DNA of 64,000 nt from Streptomyces sp. NBC_00078 (GTDB lineage Bacteria; Actinomycetota; Actinomycetes; Streptomycetales; Streptomycetaceae), in contig NZ_JAPELX010000001.1 in NCBI RefSeq assembly GCF_026343335.1, positions 4,030,001 to 4,094,000 of the forward strand. Reading direction: 5' to 3'. Positions 49,704 through 58,204 of the stretch are shown piece by piece. Under the pieces are notes generated by a model. The model made no database searches, was not told the DNA's origin, and saw only the letters and a list, made by a program, of their open reading frames with translations. Position numbers and translations under genes: made by a program. Numbering within the stretch: position 1 is the stretch's first letter; every line of letters begins with the position of its first letter.

Positions 49704-50222
49704 ATGGAGATCAGCATCAGAGAAGGCGGACCCGACGACGTCCCGGCGATACTCGGCATGCTCGACAGCTGTGTGGAGTGGCTGATGGCCGAGGGCCGCA
49801 CCGGCCAGTGGGGGACCGAGCCCCTGTCCGAGCACCGGAAGACGGTGGACTCGGTCGTGGGGTACATGGAGGAGGGCACGACCTACATCGCCGAGGCGGA
49901 CGGCGTGCCGGCGGCCACCCTCACCGTGACCGGCGCACCCGGCGCCTACCTGTCCCACCTGCCGCCGCCCGGTGAACCCGAGCGCTACATCCACTGGCTG
50001 GCCTCCGACCGCCGGTTCAAGGGCCACGGCGTGGGCAGCGCCCTGCTGGCGCACGCCGCCGAGGAGACCAGGCGTGCCGGCCTCCTCCTGCTGCGGGTCG
50101 ACTGCTACGCCGGCGACGACGGCAGGCTCGTCCGCTACTACGAGGACAACGGGTTCCTGCGCACCGAGACCTACACCGCCTCGAACGAGTGGCCGGGACA
50201 GGTGCTGGCCCGGAGGCTGTAG
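49704..50222 (+). CDS. GNAT-family N-acetyltransferase
   Basis: 172-residue acetyltransferase. The fold is complete: ISIREGGPDDVPAILGMLD, DGVPAATLTVTGAPGAYLSH, the acetyl-CoA loop RRFKGHGVGSALLAHAAEET (about 103-122, Q/RxxGxG/A) and the terminal VRYYEDNGFLRTETYTASNE. Similar proteins acetylate small amines or protein N-termini; the substrate here is unknown. It is divergent from thpR. Confidence 0.92.
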   Translation: MEISIREGGPDDVPAILGMLDSCVEWLMAEGRTGQWGTEPLSEHRKTVDSVVGYMEEGTTYIAEADGVPAATLTVTGAPGAYLSHLPPPGEPERYIHWLASDRRFKGHGVGSALLAHAAEETRRAGLLLLRVDCYAGDDGRLVRYYEDNGFLRTETYTASNEWPGQVLARRL

Positions 50223-50250
50223 TTCCCCGCCTCCGGGCCCGCGACCGTTC

Positions 50251-51597
50251 TCACGCCGCCGCGGCCAGCTCCTCCTGCCGCTCCCGCGACACGAAGCGGA
50301 GGTGCGGGTGGCCGCGGTTCCAGCCGACCGACAGACGCAGGCCGCCGACGCGGGCCAGGACGAGGCCGATGACGATCGCCGCTCCCGCTGCGATCGCACC
50401 GCCGACGGCCATGCCCGCCCGGACGCCGTACGCGTCCGTGATCCATCCGGCGATGGGCGCGCCGATCGGTGTGCCGCCCATGAACACCATCATGTACAGG
50501 GCCAGTACACGGCCGCGCATGGCCGGGTCGGTGGCCATCTGGACGCTGGTGTTGGCGGTGACGTTGACCGTCATGCCGAACATGCCGATCGGGACCATCA
50601 GCAGGCTGAACAGCCACAGGGAGGGGGCAGCCGCGGCCACCAGCTCCAGGGCGCCGAAGGCCACGGCCGCCGCGATCATCACCCGCATCCTGGCCGTGCC
50701 ACGGCGGGCCGCGAGCAGTGCGCCGGCCAGCGAGCCGACGGCCATCAGCGTGTTGAAGAGGCTGTAGGAGCCGGCTCCGGCATGGAAGACGTCGTCGGCG
50801 AAGGCGGACAGGTAGACCGGGAAGTTGAAGCCGAAGGTGCCGATGAACCCGACCAGGGCGATGGTCCAGATCAGCTCGGGACGCCCGGCGACGTACTGGA
50901 GCCCCTCCCTCAGCTGGCCCTTTCCGCGCGGCGCCCGCTCGACGACGTGCAGCTCACGCGCACGCATCAGCAGCAGGCCCACCATGGGGGCGACGAAGGA
51001 CAGGCCGTTGAAGAGGAAGGCGTAGCCGGTACCGACGCCGGTGATCATGAGGCCGGCGACCGCCGGGCCGATCAGGCGGGCGGACTGGAAGTTCGCCGAG
51101 TTCAGGCTGACCGCGTTCTGCAGTTGCCCGGGGCCGACCATCTCGCTGACGAAGGACTGCCGGGCCGGGTTGTCCACGACCGTGGCGAGGCCGACGGCGA
51201 AGGCGGCGAGGTAGACGTGCCAGACCTGGACGTGGCCGGAGAGTGTGAGGACGGCGAGCGCGATGCCGGCGACGCCCATCGCGGACTGCGTGAACAGCAG
51301 CGTGCGGCGCTTGGGCAGGCGGTCGACGAGGACACCGCCGTAGAGGCCGAAGAGCAGCATCGGCAGGAACTGCAGTGCCGTCGTGACACCGACGGCGGTC
51401 GCGGAGCCGGTGAGGCTGAGGACAAGCCAGTCCTGGGCGATGCGCTGCATCCAGGTGCCGATGTTGGAGACGACCTGGCCGGCGAAGAACAGCCGGTAGT
51501 TCCTGACGCCCAGGGAGCTGAACATCGAGGACCTGTGCGGGACCGGGGTAGTAGGTACTGGTGCGGGGGCGGAGTCTGCTCCGGATCCCGTACTCAA
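50251..51597 (-). CDS. MFS transporter (enterobactin/multidrug-type)
   Basis: 448-residue transporter with about 12 helices. It opens FSSLGVRNYRLFFAGQVVSN and IGTWMQRIAQDWLVLSLTGS, followed by LLFGLYGGVLVDRLPKRRTL (the MFS loop 2-3 motif) and a proline-rich C-terminal part with LYMMVFMGGTPIGAPIAGWI. It belongs to the MFS_3/enterobactin exporter-like group of drug exporters. Translation appears to start at TTG 51597, preceded by GAGGAGG at 9 nt, an unusual but well-supported start. It is 24 bp downstream of the marR-like gene, so the two form an operon controlled by that regulator. Confidence 0.9.
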   Translation of the reverse strand: MSTGSGADSAPAPVPTTPVPHRSSMFSSLGVRNYRLFFAGQVVSNIGTWMQRIAQDWLVLSLTGSATAVGVTTALQFLPMLLFGLYGGVLVDRLPKRRTLLFTQSAMGVAGIALAVLTLSGHVQVWHVYLAAFAVGLATVVDNPARQSFVSEMVGPGQLQNAVSLNSANFQSARLIGPAVAGLMITGVGTGYAFLFNGLSFVAPMVGLLLMRARELHVVERAPRGKGQLREGLQYVAGRPELIWTIALVGFIGTFGFNFPVYLSAFADDVFHAGAGSYSLFNTLMAVGSLAGALLAARRGTARMRVMIAAAVAFGALELVAAAAPSLWLFSLLMVPIGMFGMTVNVTANTSVQMATDPAMRGRVLALYMMVFMGGTPIGAPIAGWITDAYGVRAGMAVGGAIAAGAAIVIGLVLARVGGLRLSVGWNRGHPHLRFVSRERQEELAAAA

Positions 51598-51621
51598 AAG
51601 GGTTCGCCTCCTCGTCGTGGC

Positions 51622-52077
51622 TTACAGGTGTGCGAGCTTCTCCAGTACGGGGGCGGCGGCGCGCAGTTTCGCCCACTCGTCCTCGTCCAGGCCCTCCACC
51701 AGATCGGCCAGGAACGCGTTGCGCTTGGCGCGGCTCTCCTTGAGCATCGCCTCGGCCTGCTCGGTCTTGGTGACGACCTTCTGGCGCCGGTCCTCGGGGT
51801 GCGGCTCCATCCGGACCAAGCCCTTGGCCTCCAGCAGCGCGACGATGCGGGTCATCGACGGCGGCTGCACGTGCTCCTTGCGGGCGAGTTCGCCCGGCGT
51901 GGCACTGCCGCAGTTGGACAGGGTGCCCAGCACCGACATCTCGGTGGGGCTGAGCGACTCGTCGACCCGCTGGTGCTTGAGCCGACGCGACAGCCGCATG
52001 ACAGCTGATCGAAGGGAGTTCACGGCGGCAGCATCGTCGCCATGGGTGAGGTCCGACATCTCTTTAGCGTAACTCAT
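51622..52077 (-). CDS. MarR-family transcriptional regulator
   Basis: 151-residue winged-helix repressor. The DNA-binding region reads LSPTEMSVLGTLSNCGSATP, GELARKEHVQPPSMTRIVAL and the wing MEPHPEDRRQKVVTKTEQAE. It probably represses itself and the downstream exporter, releasing on a phenolic or drug ligand. TTAGC-N16-GCTAA overlaps the start region (about 52064-52089) and could be an operator. A second in-frame ATG six codons in (52059) is possible. Confidence 0.92.
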   Translation of the reverse strand: MSYAKEMSDLTHGDDAAAVNSLRSAVMRLSRRLKHQRVDESLSPTEMSVLGTLSNCGSATPGELARKEHVQPPSMTRIVALLEAKGLVRMEPHPEDRRQKVVTKTEQAEAMLKESRAKRNAFLADLVEGLDEDEWAKLRAAAPVLEKLAHL

Positions 52078-52143
52078 TACCCTGGCTAAACAAGCTGGCG
52101 CGCACGCGGATTCCCGTGACCCCGGCCACTGAAACCCGGGGGT

Positions 52144-52160
52144 CTGGGGGCATCCCCCAG
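52144..52160. terminator. Short hairpin CTGGGGG-CAT-CCCCCAG
   Basis: A 7-bp perfect stem between the marR gene and the small ribbon-helix-helix gene, in the context GGGTCTGGGGGCATCCCCCA. The same motif type appears at 62518-62543. It is a dispersed hairpin motif and possible terminator. Confidence 0.5.
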
Positions 52161-52240
52161 TAAACGCAGCTTCACCCGTACGAGTGAGTCAAGTGCGGAA
52201 AGTGAACATCGCTCGAAGCCCGCCAGCGACCCTCGTGTGC

Positions 52241-52423
52241 ATGGGGACCAGCGTGCTCAGCCTGCGGATGGACGGGGAGCTGCTCGAACGGCTCCGGGAC
52301 CATGCCTCGAAAAGGGGAATGAGCGTCCAGGACTATGTGGTCCGGACGCTCATTCGAGACGACTTCGACGAGCGCTTCCAAGCGGCCGTCGACGAGACGG
52401 AGAAGTTCTACGGCGTCACGTGA
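52241..52423 (+). CDS. Ribbon-helix-helix-like small protein
   Basis: 60 residues. The core SVLSLRMDGELLERLRDHAS and KRGMSVQDYVVRTLIRDDFD is a plausible MetJ/Arc-type ribbon-helix-helix (beta strand plus two helices), the fold of many antitoxins. The C-terminal tail ERFQAAVDETEKFYGVT could engage a toxin. No toxin gene is next to it, so it is an orphan antitoxin or a DNA-binding regulator. The frame could begin upstream at 52184, but ATG 52241 fits the domain. Confidence 0.75.
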   Translation: MGTSVLSLRMDGELLERLRDHASKRGMSVQDYVVRTLIRDDFDERFQAAVDETEKFYGVT

Positions 52424-52443
52424 GCCCGCCCGGACACCATGAG

Positions 52444-52520
52444 GCTGGGCATCACGGGCCTGGCATCACGGGCCTGGGCATCACGTCAGACCCGGGCATC
52501 ACGTCAGGCCCAGGGCCGGC
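52444..52520. repeat. Short imperfect tandem repeats, GGGCATCACG
   Basis: (G)GGCATCACG recurs four times between 52447 and 52505, with GGGCCTG, TCAGACCC or TCAGGCCC between. The array overlaps the stop of the NCS2 permease and looks like a small expandable repeat. Confidence 0.7.
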
Positions 52521-53950
52521 ATCAGGTAGTAGAAGGTGAAGACCGCCGAGACGACGTACATCGGGACCGGGATCTCCCTGCCCCGCCCGGCGGCCAGACG
52601 CAGCACGACGAAGGTGATGAAGCCCATGCCGATGCCGTTGGTGATCGAGTAGGTGAACGGCATCATCACCATCGTCACGAAGGCCGGCACGGCGATCGTG
52701 TAGTCGGCCCAGTCGATCTCCTTGACCGAGCCGGCCAGGATCAGGAAGCCCACCGCGAGCAGGGCAGGGGTGGCCGCCTGGGACGGGACCATCGTGGCGA
52801 CCGGAGTGAGGAACAGGGCCACGGCGAAGAGGGCACCGGTGACCACGTTCGCGAAGCCGGTGCGCGCGCCCTCGCCGACGCCGGCCGTGGACTCCACGAA
52901 ACAGGTGGTGGCCGAGGAGGAGCTGGCGCCGCCCGCGGCGACCGCGATGCCGTCGACGAACAGGACCTTGTTGATGCCGGGCATCTGCCCCTGGGCGTCG
53001 GTCAGCCTGGCCTCGTCGCTGACACCCATGATCGTGCCCATCGCGTCGAAGAAGCACGACAGCAGCACCGTGAAGACGAAGAGGATGCCGGTCAGCGCGC
53101 CGACATGGGAGAAGCCACCGAACAGGCTGACCTTCCCGATCAGGCCGAAGTCCGGGCTGGCGACGGGGTTGCCGGGCCACTTGGGCGTCGTCAGGCCCCA
53201 GCTCGGGATCTTCGCGACGGAGTTGATGATCACCGCGAGGACCGTCATCGTGACGATCGAGATCAGGATCGCGCCGGGAACCTTGCGGACGATGAGCGCT
53301 AGGGTGAGCAGCGCGCCCAGGATGAAGACCAGGACCGGCCAGCCGTTGAGGTGTCCGTCGCCGCCGAGCTGGAGCGGGACGGTGGTCTGGGCGACGTCCG
53401 GGATACGGGAGACGAAGCCGGAGTCGACGAGCCCGATCAGCATGATGAACAGGCCGATACCGATGGAGATCGCCTTGCGCAGGCTGTAGGGCACGGCGTT
53501 CATGACGCGCTCGCGCAGTCCGGTGGCGACCAGCAGCATCACGACGAAGCCGGCCAGGACGACCATGCCCATCGCGTCGGGCCACGACATCCGGGGCGCC
53601 AGCTGGAGCGCGACGACCGAGTTCACTCCCAGACCGGCGGCCAGCGCGATCGGCACGTTGCCGACGACACCCATGAGGAGCGTGGTGAACGCCGCCGTCA
53701 CCGCCGTCGCCGTGACCAGCTGGCCGTTGTCCAGATGGTGCCCGTACATGTCCTTCGCGCTGCCCAGGATGATCGGGTTCAGCACGATGATGTAGGCCAT
53801 CGCGAAGAAGGTGGCGAAGCCGCCGCGGATCTCGCGCGGCAGGCTGCTGCCGCGCTCGGAGATCTTGAAGTAGCGGTCGAGCGCGCCGGACGCGGGCGCG
53901 TCCCCCGGCTGTTCGGGGGCGGGGACCTTGGCGGGGGCCGAGGTGGACAT
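52499..53950 (-). CDS. NCS2-family purine permease (AzgA-like)
   Basis: 483-residue transporter with about 12 helices. It opens LDRYFKISERGSSLPREIRG and GFATFFAMAYIIVLNPIILG. Family-specific motifs are ALAAGLGVNSVVALQLAPRM (TM3 substrate region) and GGASSSSATTCFVESTAGVG (conserved Glu of TM8). This pattern is that of AzgA-type adenine/guanine/hypoxanthine permeases driven by proton symport. It is transcribed alone; a GAAAC-C-GTTTC palindrome lies upstream of the start. Confidence 0.93.
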   Translation of the reverse strand: MSTSAPAKVPAPEQPGDAPASGALDRYFKISERGSSLPREIRGGFATFFAMAYIIVLNPIILGSAKDMYGHHLDNGQLVTATAVTAAFTTLLMGVVGNVPIALAAGLGVNSVVALQLAPRMSWPDAMGMVVLAGFVVMLLVATGLRERVMNAVPYSLRKAISIGIGLFIMLIGLVDSGFVSRIPDVAQTTVPLQLGGDGHLNGWPVLVFILGALLTLALIVRKVPGAILISIVTMTVLAVIINSVAKIPSWGLTTPKWPGNPVASPDFGLIGKVSLFGGFSHVGALTGILFVFTVLLSCFFDAMGTIMGVSDEARLTDAQGQMPGINKVLFVDGIAVAAGGASSSSATTCFVESTAGVGEGARTGFANVVTGALFAVALFLTPVATMVPSQAATPALLAVGFLILAGSVKEIDWADYTIAVPAFVTMVMMPFTYSITNGIGMGFITFVVLRLAAGRGREIPVPMYVVSAVFTFYYLMPALGLT

Positions 53951-53982
53951 TGGATGTTCCTACGAGCAGAAGCGGACAGATG

Positions 53983-53993
53983 GAAACCGTTTC
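53983..53993. promoter_or_regulatory. GAAACCGTTTC palindrome upstream of the permease
   Basis: Perfect 5+1+5 palindrome about 33 bp upstream of the permease start, followed by an A/T-rich TATGAACATATGAG. It may be a LacI-type operator or part of the promoter. Short, so modest weight. Confidence 0.35.
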
Positions 53994-54062
53994 AGTATGA
54001 ACATATGAGTCCACCGGCGCTATCTCCGCGCGTAGACCCGATCGCCTCGTAAGCTGTCCCTC

Positions 54063-54341
54063 ATGGCGAAGTGGACACCCCAGCACGAGGCACCGGAACC
54101 CCTTGAGGGCCCCGTCGTCGCCACCATCACCGGCGGCACGATCCTCTGGTTCGTCCTCTTCCTGGTGCAGCTCCCCTTCTACGGCTGGTTCGACGACCAC
54201 GGGCGCCTGTGGTGGCTGTGGACCTGCCTGGCCGGAGGCGTGCTCGGGCTGTACGGCATCTGGTTCGTCAGGAAGCGGGACGCTGCGATCAGGAGGGCGG
54301 CGGCACCGGGGGCGGAGTCGGAGTTGGGGTCGGCCGAGTAG
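54063..54341 (+). CDS. DUF2530 membrane protein
   Basis: 92 residues with two membrane helices (about 21-39, ATITGGTILWFVLFLVQLPF, and 49-67, WLWTCLAGGVLGLYGIWFV) and a charged tail. It matches the actinobacterial DUF2530 family, of unknown function. TAAGCT (54050-54055) lies 7-8 bases before ATG 54063, suggesting leaderless translation. It precedes the P-type ATPase gene by 110 bp. Confidence 0.82.
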   Translation: MAKWTPQHEAPEPLEGPVVATITGGTILWFVLFLVQLPFYGWFDDHGRLWWLWTCLAGGVLGLYGIWFVRKRDAAIRRAAAPGAESELGSAE

Positions 54342-54451
54342 GCCGTACTGCCACCGGCCGTACTACCACCGCACGAGTTCGCTCCTCCCCAGGTCGGATC
54401 TTCCGGTCACTCGGCGGGTGAAGCCGCAAATCCGCACGTACCGTCGAATGC

Positions 54452-56842
54452 ATGACGCACATCGACGCCGGCGCCGAGCTCGACCCTGTGCACCCCGTTC
54501 CCCTCCCGACGCCGGCGCCGGGCCTGACGGCGGCCGACGTCGCCGAGCGGGTGGCGCGCGGGCAGGTCAACGACGTTCCGGTGCGCAGCAGCCGGTCGAT
54601 GGGCGAGATCGTCCGGGCGAACGTCTTCACCCGGTTCAACGCGATCATCGGCGTGCTGTGGCTGATCATGCTGTTCGTGGCGCCGATCCAGGACAGCTTC
54701 TTCGGCTTCGTCATCCTCGCCAACACGGGCATCGGCATCGTCCAGGAGTGGCGGGCGAAGACGACCCTGGACTCGCTCGCCGTGATCGGGGAGGCGCGGC
54801 CGACGGTACGGCGGGACGGCACCGCGGCCGAAGTGAGAACGTCAGAGATCGTGTTGGACGACCTGATGGAGATCGGGCCCGGGGACAAGGCCGTGGTCGA
54901 CGGCGTCTGCGTCGAGGCCCACGGGCTGGAGATCGACGAGTCGCTGCTCACCGGCGAGGCCGACCCGGTGGTCAAGAAGCCCGGGGACCAGATCATGTCG
55001 GGCAGCTTCGTCGTCGCCGGCGGGGGCGCCTTCAAGGCCACCAAGGTGGGCCGCGAGGCCTACGCCGCCCAGCTCGCCGAGGAGGCCTCACGCTTCACCC
55101 TCGTCCACTCCGAACTGCGTACCGGCATCTCGACCATCCTCAAGTACGTGATGTGGATGATGATCCCGACCGCGATCGGCCTGGTCATCAGCCAACTGGT
55201 CGTCAAGCGGCACGGCTTCAAGGACTCGGTCGCGCGGACCGTCGGCGGCATCGTGCCCATGGTCCCGGAGGGGCTGGTGCTCCTCACCTCGATCGCCTTC
55301 GCGATAGGTGTCATCCGGCTTGGCCGGAAACAGTGCCTCGTACAGGAACTCCCCGCCATCGAGGGCCTCGCCCGCGTCGACACCGTCTGCCTCGACAAGA
55401 CCGGCACCCTCACCGAGGGCGGCATGGACGTCGCCGAGGTCAGGCCGCTGCAGGGCGCCGACGAAACGTACGTACGCAAGGTGCTGGGCGCCCTCGGCGA
55501 GTCCGACCCGCGTCCGAACGCCTCCCTCCAGGCGATCATCGACGCCTACCCGGACGTCGAGGACTGGCGCTGCACCGAGTCCCTCCCCTTTTCCTCCGCC
55601 CGCAAGTACAGCGGCGCCCGCTTCAGCGAGGGCGACGGCGAGTCCAGTACGTGGCTGCTGGGGGCGCCCGACGTGCTGCTCGGCGCCGACGACCCGGCGC
55701 TCGCGGAGACCGAGCGGCTCAACGAGCAGGGCCTGCGCGTTCTGCTGCTCGCCCGCGCGCGCCACGACCTCGACGACCCGAAGCCGGCGCGTGGCGCCCG
55801 GCCCACCGCCCTCGTCGTGCTCGAACAGCGGCTGCGGCCCGACGCCGCCGACACCCTGCGCTACTTCGCCGACCAGGACGTCCGCGCCAAGGTCATCTCC
55901 GGCGACAACGCCGTGTCCGTGGGCGCGGTGGCCGGAAAACTCGGCCTCACCGGAACGACCATCGACGCCCGCCGCCTGCCCGCCGAGCAGGACGGCATGG
56001 CGCAGGCCCTCGACGAAGGCACCGTGTTCGGACGGGTCACCCCGCAGCAGAAGCGGGACATGGTGGGCGCGCTGCAGTCCCAGGGGCACACGGTCGCCAT
56101 GACCGGCGACGGCGTGAACGACGTACTGGCCCTCAAGGACGCCGACATCGGTGTCTCCATGGGCTCGGGCTCGGAGGCCACGCGGGCCGTCGCACAGATC
56201 GTGCTGCTCAACAACAGCTTCGCGACGCTGCCTTCGGTGGTCGCGGAGGGCCGGCGGGTCATCGGCAACATCACGCGAGTCGCCACTCTCTTCCTGGTCA
56301 AGACGGTCTACTCGGTGCTGCTGGCCGTCCTGGTGGTGTGCTGGCAGGTGGAATACCCGTTCCTGCCCCGCCACCTGACGCTGCTGTCCACCCTGACGAT
56401 CGGCATCCCGGCCTTCTTCCTCGCCCTGGCCCCCAACAAGGAACGCGCACGGCCGCACTTCGTACGACGGGTCATGCGGTACTCGGTCCCGGGCGGGGTG
56501 GTGGCCGGGACGGCGACCTTCGTGACGTATCTGATCGCCCGTCACTACTACGTCGGTAAGGGCTCGTTGGCCGCGGAGACCAGTGCGGCGACCCTCACCC
56601 TGTTCCTGATCTCCATGTGGGTCCTGGCGATCATCGCCCGCCCCTACACCTGGTGGCGGATCGCCCTGGTGGCCTCGATGGGTGTGGCGTTCCTGTTCGT
56701 CCTGATCGTGCCGTCGCTCCAGCACTTCTTCGCGCTGAAGCTGGTCGGCGTGACGATGCCGTGGGTCGCGGTCGGCATCGCGGTGGTGGCGGCGGTCGCG
56801 CTGGAGTTGCTCTGGAAATGGGTCGACCGCGTTTTCGCTTAG
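54452..56842 (+). CDS. Cation-transporting P-type ATPase (CtpE-like)
   Basis: 796-residue ion pump. Phosphorylation Asp315 in CLDKTGTLTEGG; actuator loop DESLLTGEADPVVKKPGDQI with the TGE phosphatase Glu; the nucleotide-binding region; hinge GDGVNDVLALKDADIGVSMG; and M4 segment MVPEGLVLLTSIAFAIGVIR with the PEGL core. There is no N-terminal heavy-metal binding domain. The sequence resembles mycobacterial CtpE, reported as a Ca2+ transporter of a distinct P-type subgroup. About ten helices are predicted. ATG 54452 follows a -10-like TACCGT. A 55-bp tandem repeat array begins immediately after the stop. Confidence 0.93.
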   Translation: MTHIDAGAELDPVHPVPLPTPAPGLTAADVAERVARGQVNDVPVRSSRSMGEIVRANVFTRFNAIIGVLWLIMLFVAPIQDSFFGFVILANTGIGIVQEWRAKTTLDSLAVIGEARPTVRRDGTAAEVRTSEIVLDDLMEIGPGDKAVVDGVCVEAHGLEIDESLLTGEADPVVKKPGDQIMSGSFVVAGGGAFKATKVGREAYAAQLAEEASRFTLVHSELRTGISTILKYVMWMMIPTAIGLVISQLVVKRHGFKDSVARTVGGIVPMVPEGLVLLTSIAFAIGVIRLGRKQCLVQELPAIEGLARVDTVCLDKTGTLTEGGMDVAEVRPLQGADETYVRKVLGALGESDPRPNASLQAIIDAYPDVEDWRCTESLPFSSARKYSGARFSEGDGESSTWLLGAPDVLLGADDPALAETERLNEQGLRVLLLARARHDLDDPKPARGARPTALVVLEQRLRPDAADTLRYFADQDVRAKVISGDNAVSVGAVAGKLGLTGTTIDARRLPAEQDGMAQALDEGTVFGRVTPQQKRDMVGALQSQGHTVAMTGDGVNDVLALKDADIGVSMGSGSEATRAVAQIVLLNNSFATLPSVVAEGRRVIGNITRVATLFLVKTVYSVLLAVLVVCWQVEYPFLPRHLTLLSTLTIGIPAFFLALAPNKERARPHFVRRVMRYSVPGGVVAGTATFVTYLIARHYYVGKGSLAAETSAATLTLFLISMWVLAIIARPYTWWRIALVASMGVAFLFVLIVPSLQHFFALKLVGVTMPWVAVGIAVVAAVALELLWKWVDRVFA

Positions 56843-57225
56843 CGCTTGGCTTGGCCGGGGGTGCTGAAGTGGCATTTCGGCTGCGGGGCCGCTCGGCGCT
56901 TGGCCCTGGCCGGGGGTGCTGAAGTGGCATTTCGGCTGCGGGGCCGCTCGGCGCTTGGCCCTGGCCGGGGGTGCTGAAGTGGCATTTCGGCTGCGGGGCC
57001 GCTCGGCGCTTGGCCCTGGCCGGGGGTGCTGAAGTGGCATTTCGGCTGCGGGCCGGGCCGGGCCGGGCGCGCAGTTCCCCGCGCCCCTTCGGGAACGGGT
57101 CCCGCCGCGAACCCGCTCGGCGCAGAGCCCTGGCCAGGGGAGGTGAAGTGGCATTTCGGCTGCAGACCGGGCCGGGCCGGGCGCGCAGTTCCCCGCGCCC
57201 CTTCGGGCGCGGGTCCCGCCGCGTG
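56843..57225. repeat. Array of 55-bp tandem repeats plus a dispersed GC repeat
   Basis: The unit CGCTTGGCCCTGGCCGGGGG / TGCTGAAGTGGCATTTCGGC / TGCGGGGCCGCTCGG (55 bp; the first copy 54) starts at 56843, 56897, 56952 and 57007. The fourth diverges at its end. A fifth degenerate copy is at about 57117-57165. The last two are each followed by GCGCGCAGTTCCCCGCGCCC + CTTCGGG (57068-57094 and 57180-57206), a Streptomyces dispersed motif. The array begins at the P-type ATPase stop and ends at the first DUF5707-like gene stop. No gene lies in these 386 bp. Unspaced identical units exclude a CRISPR array. Confidence 0.92.
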
Positions 57226-57228
57226 TTG

Positions 57229-58149
57229 TTACTGGACGTCGACGTAGTCACCCGCGGCGCTGACCGCCGGGGTCGTCGTGGTGCCCGCGAAGCTGTAGCG
57301 GAAGTAACCGTCGACCGTGGCCGTGGTCGTCGTCTTCAGCTCACCCGTCGAGTTCGACTTGATGGTCTTCAGCGTGGTGTAGGTGCTGGAGCTCTTCTTG
57401 CGGAACTGCAGCTTCACCGGCTGGTTGGTGTAGCCGTGGTACTTGTTGTCGTCCCAGTTGGCACGGGAGAGCTTGCCGGTGACCGTGACGGTCTTGCCCT
57501 TCTTCACCGGCTCCGGCGCGGCGTTGACCGTCAGCTTGGAGTAACGCTGCAGGTTGAAGGCGGCGGCCTTGTCCGTGACGGCGACACCGACGTTGTCCAG
57601 GTTCGGGTTCTCCTGGTCCTCGCCGTTGAAGGCGACGGCGAAGCCGGCGGCCTTCCAGGCACCCGCGTCCTCGTTCAGCAGATCCGCCGGGTCGATCTCG
57701 ACCGTGGCGGTGCAGGAGGCGGCGGTCGTGGAGGAGTCGCTGCAGGTGGCGACATTGCTGTCGAACCACCAGATCTCGTCCTCGAACGTGGCACCCCGGT
57801 ACAGCTCGATACCGGCGACGAAGTCGGCGGCGTGGATGTTGACGTCCTCGCCGTGCTTCAGGGTGAAGGACACCGGCACCTTCACCACGTTGGTGGTGCC
57901 GACAGGGATGCCCTTGCCGTTGTTGACCTTCACGTTCGAGAAGGAGGCGTCCAGGGCGTACGGGGTGCCCTCGGCGTCGGCGGTGCTGCTGAACGCGGCC
58001 TTGCCGGTGGAGGCGGAGTGCGCGGCCTTGTTGGCCGGGGCGACGCCCGCGGGGGCCTTCGGGCCGTCGGCGGCAAGAGCGGCCGGAGCGACGAGCGCGG
58101 AGAGGACCAGGGCGCCGGACACGGCGGCCACGGTGGCGCGAATACGCAT
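57229..58149 (-). CDS. Secreted DUF5707-like protein, paralogue 1
   Basis: 306 residues. Signal peptide (RIRATVAAVSGALVLSALVA, cleavage near ALA-AD, residue 27). An N-terminal domain (about 60-200) has VSFTLKHGEDVNIHAADFVA, FDSNVATCSDSSTTAASCTA with two cysteines. The C-terminal 100 residues form an Ig/fibronectin-like beta domain: RYSKLTVNAAPEPVKKGKTV, TVTGKLSRANWDDNKYHGYT, VKLQFRKKSSSTYTTLKTIK and ATVDGYFRYSFAGTTTTPAV. Its 3' end is nearly identical to the neighbouring gene. ATG 58149 follows GAGGAAG; a TTG four codons earlier is less likely. Role probably extracellular or wall-associated, unknown. Confidence 0.85.
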   Translation of the reverse strand: MRIRATVAAVSGALVLSALVAPAALAADGPKAPAGVAPANKAAHSASTGKAAFSSTADAEGTPYALDASFSNVKVNNGKGIPVGTTNVVKVPVSFTLKHGEDVNIHAADFVAGIELYRGATFEDEIWWFDSNVATCSDSSTTAASCTATVEIDPADLLNEDAGAWKAAGFAVAFNGEDQENPNLDNVGVAVTDKAAAFNLQRYSKLTVNAAPEPVKKGKTVTVTGKLSRANWDDNKYHGYTNQPVKLQFRKKSSSTYTTLKTIKSNSTGELKTTTTATVDGYFRYSFAGTTTTPAVSAAGDYVDVQ

Positions 58150-58204
58150 GTACTTCCTCAAGTTGGCGGAAAGAGAAAGGGAGTGGGAGGAGGCCTCGCC
58201 GTGG

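Noticed and set aside
56843..57225. CRISPR-like array
   Set aside because: The 55-bp units are immediately joined without spacers and are too long for a CRISPR repeat.
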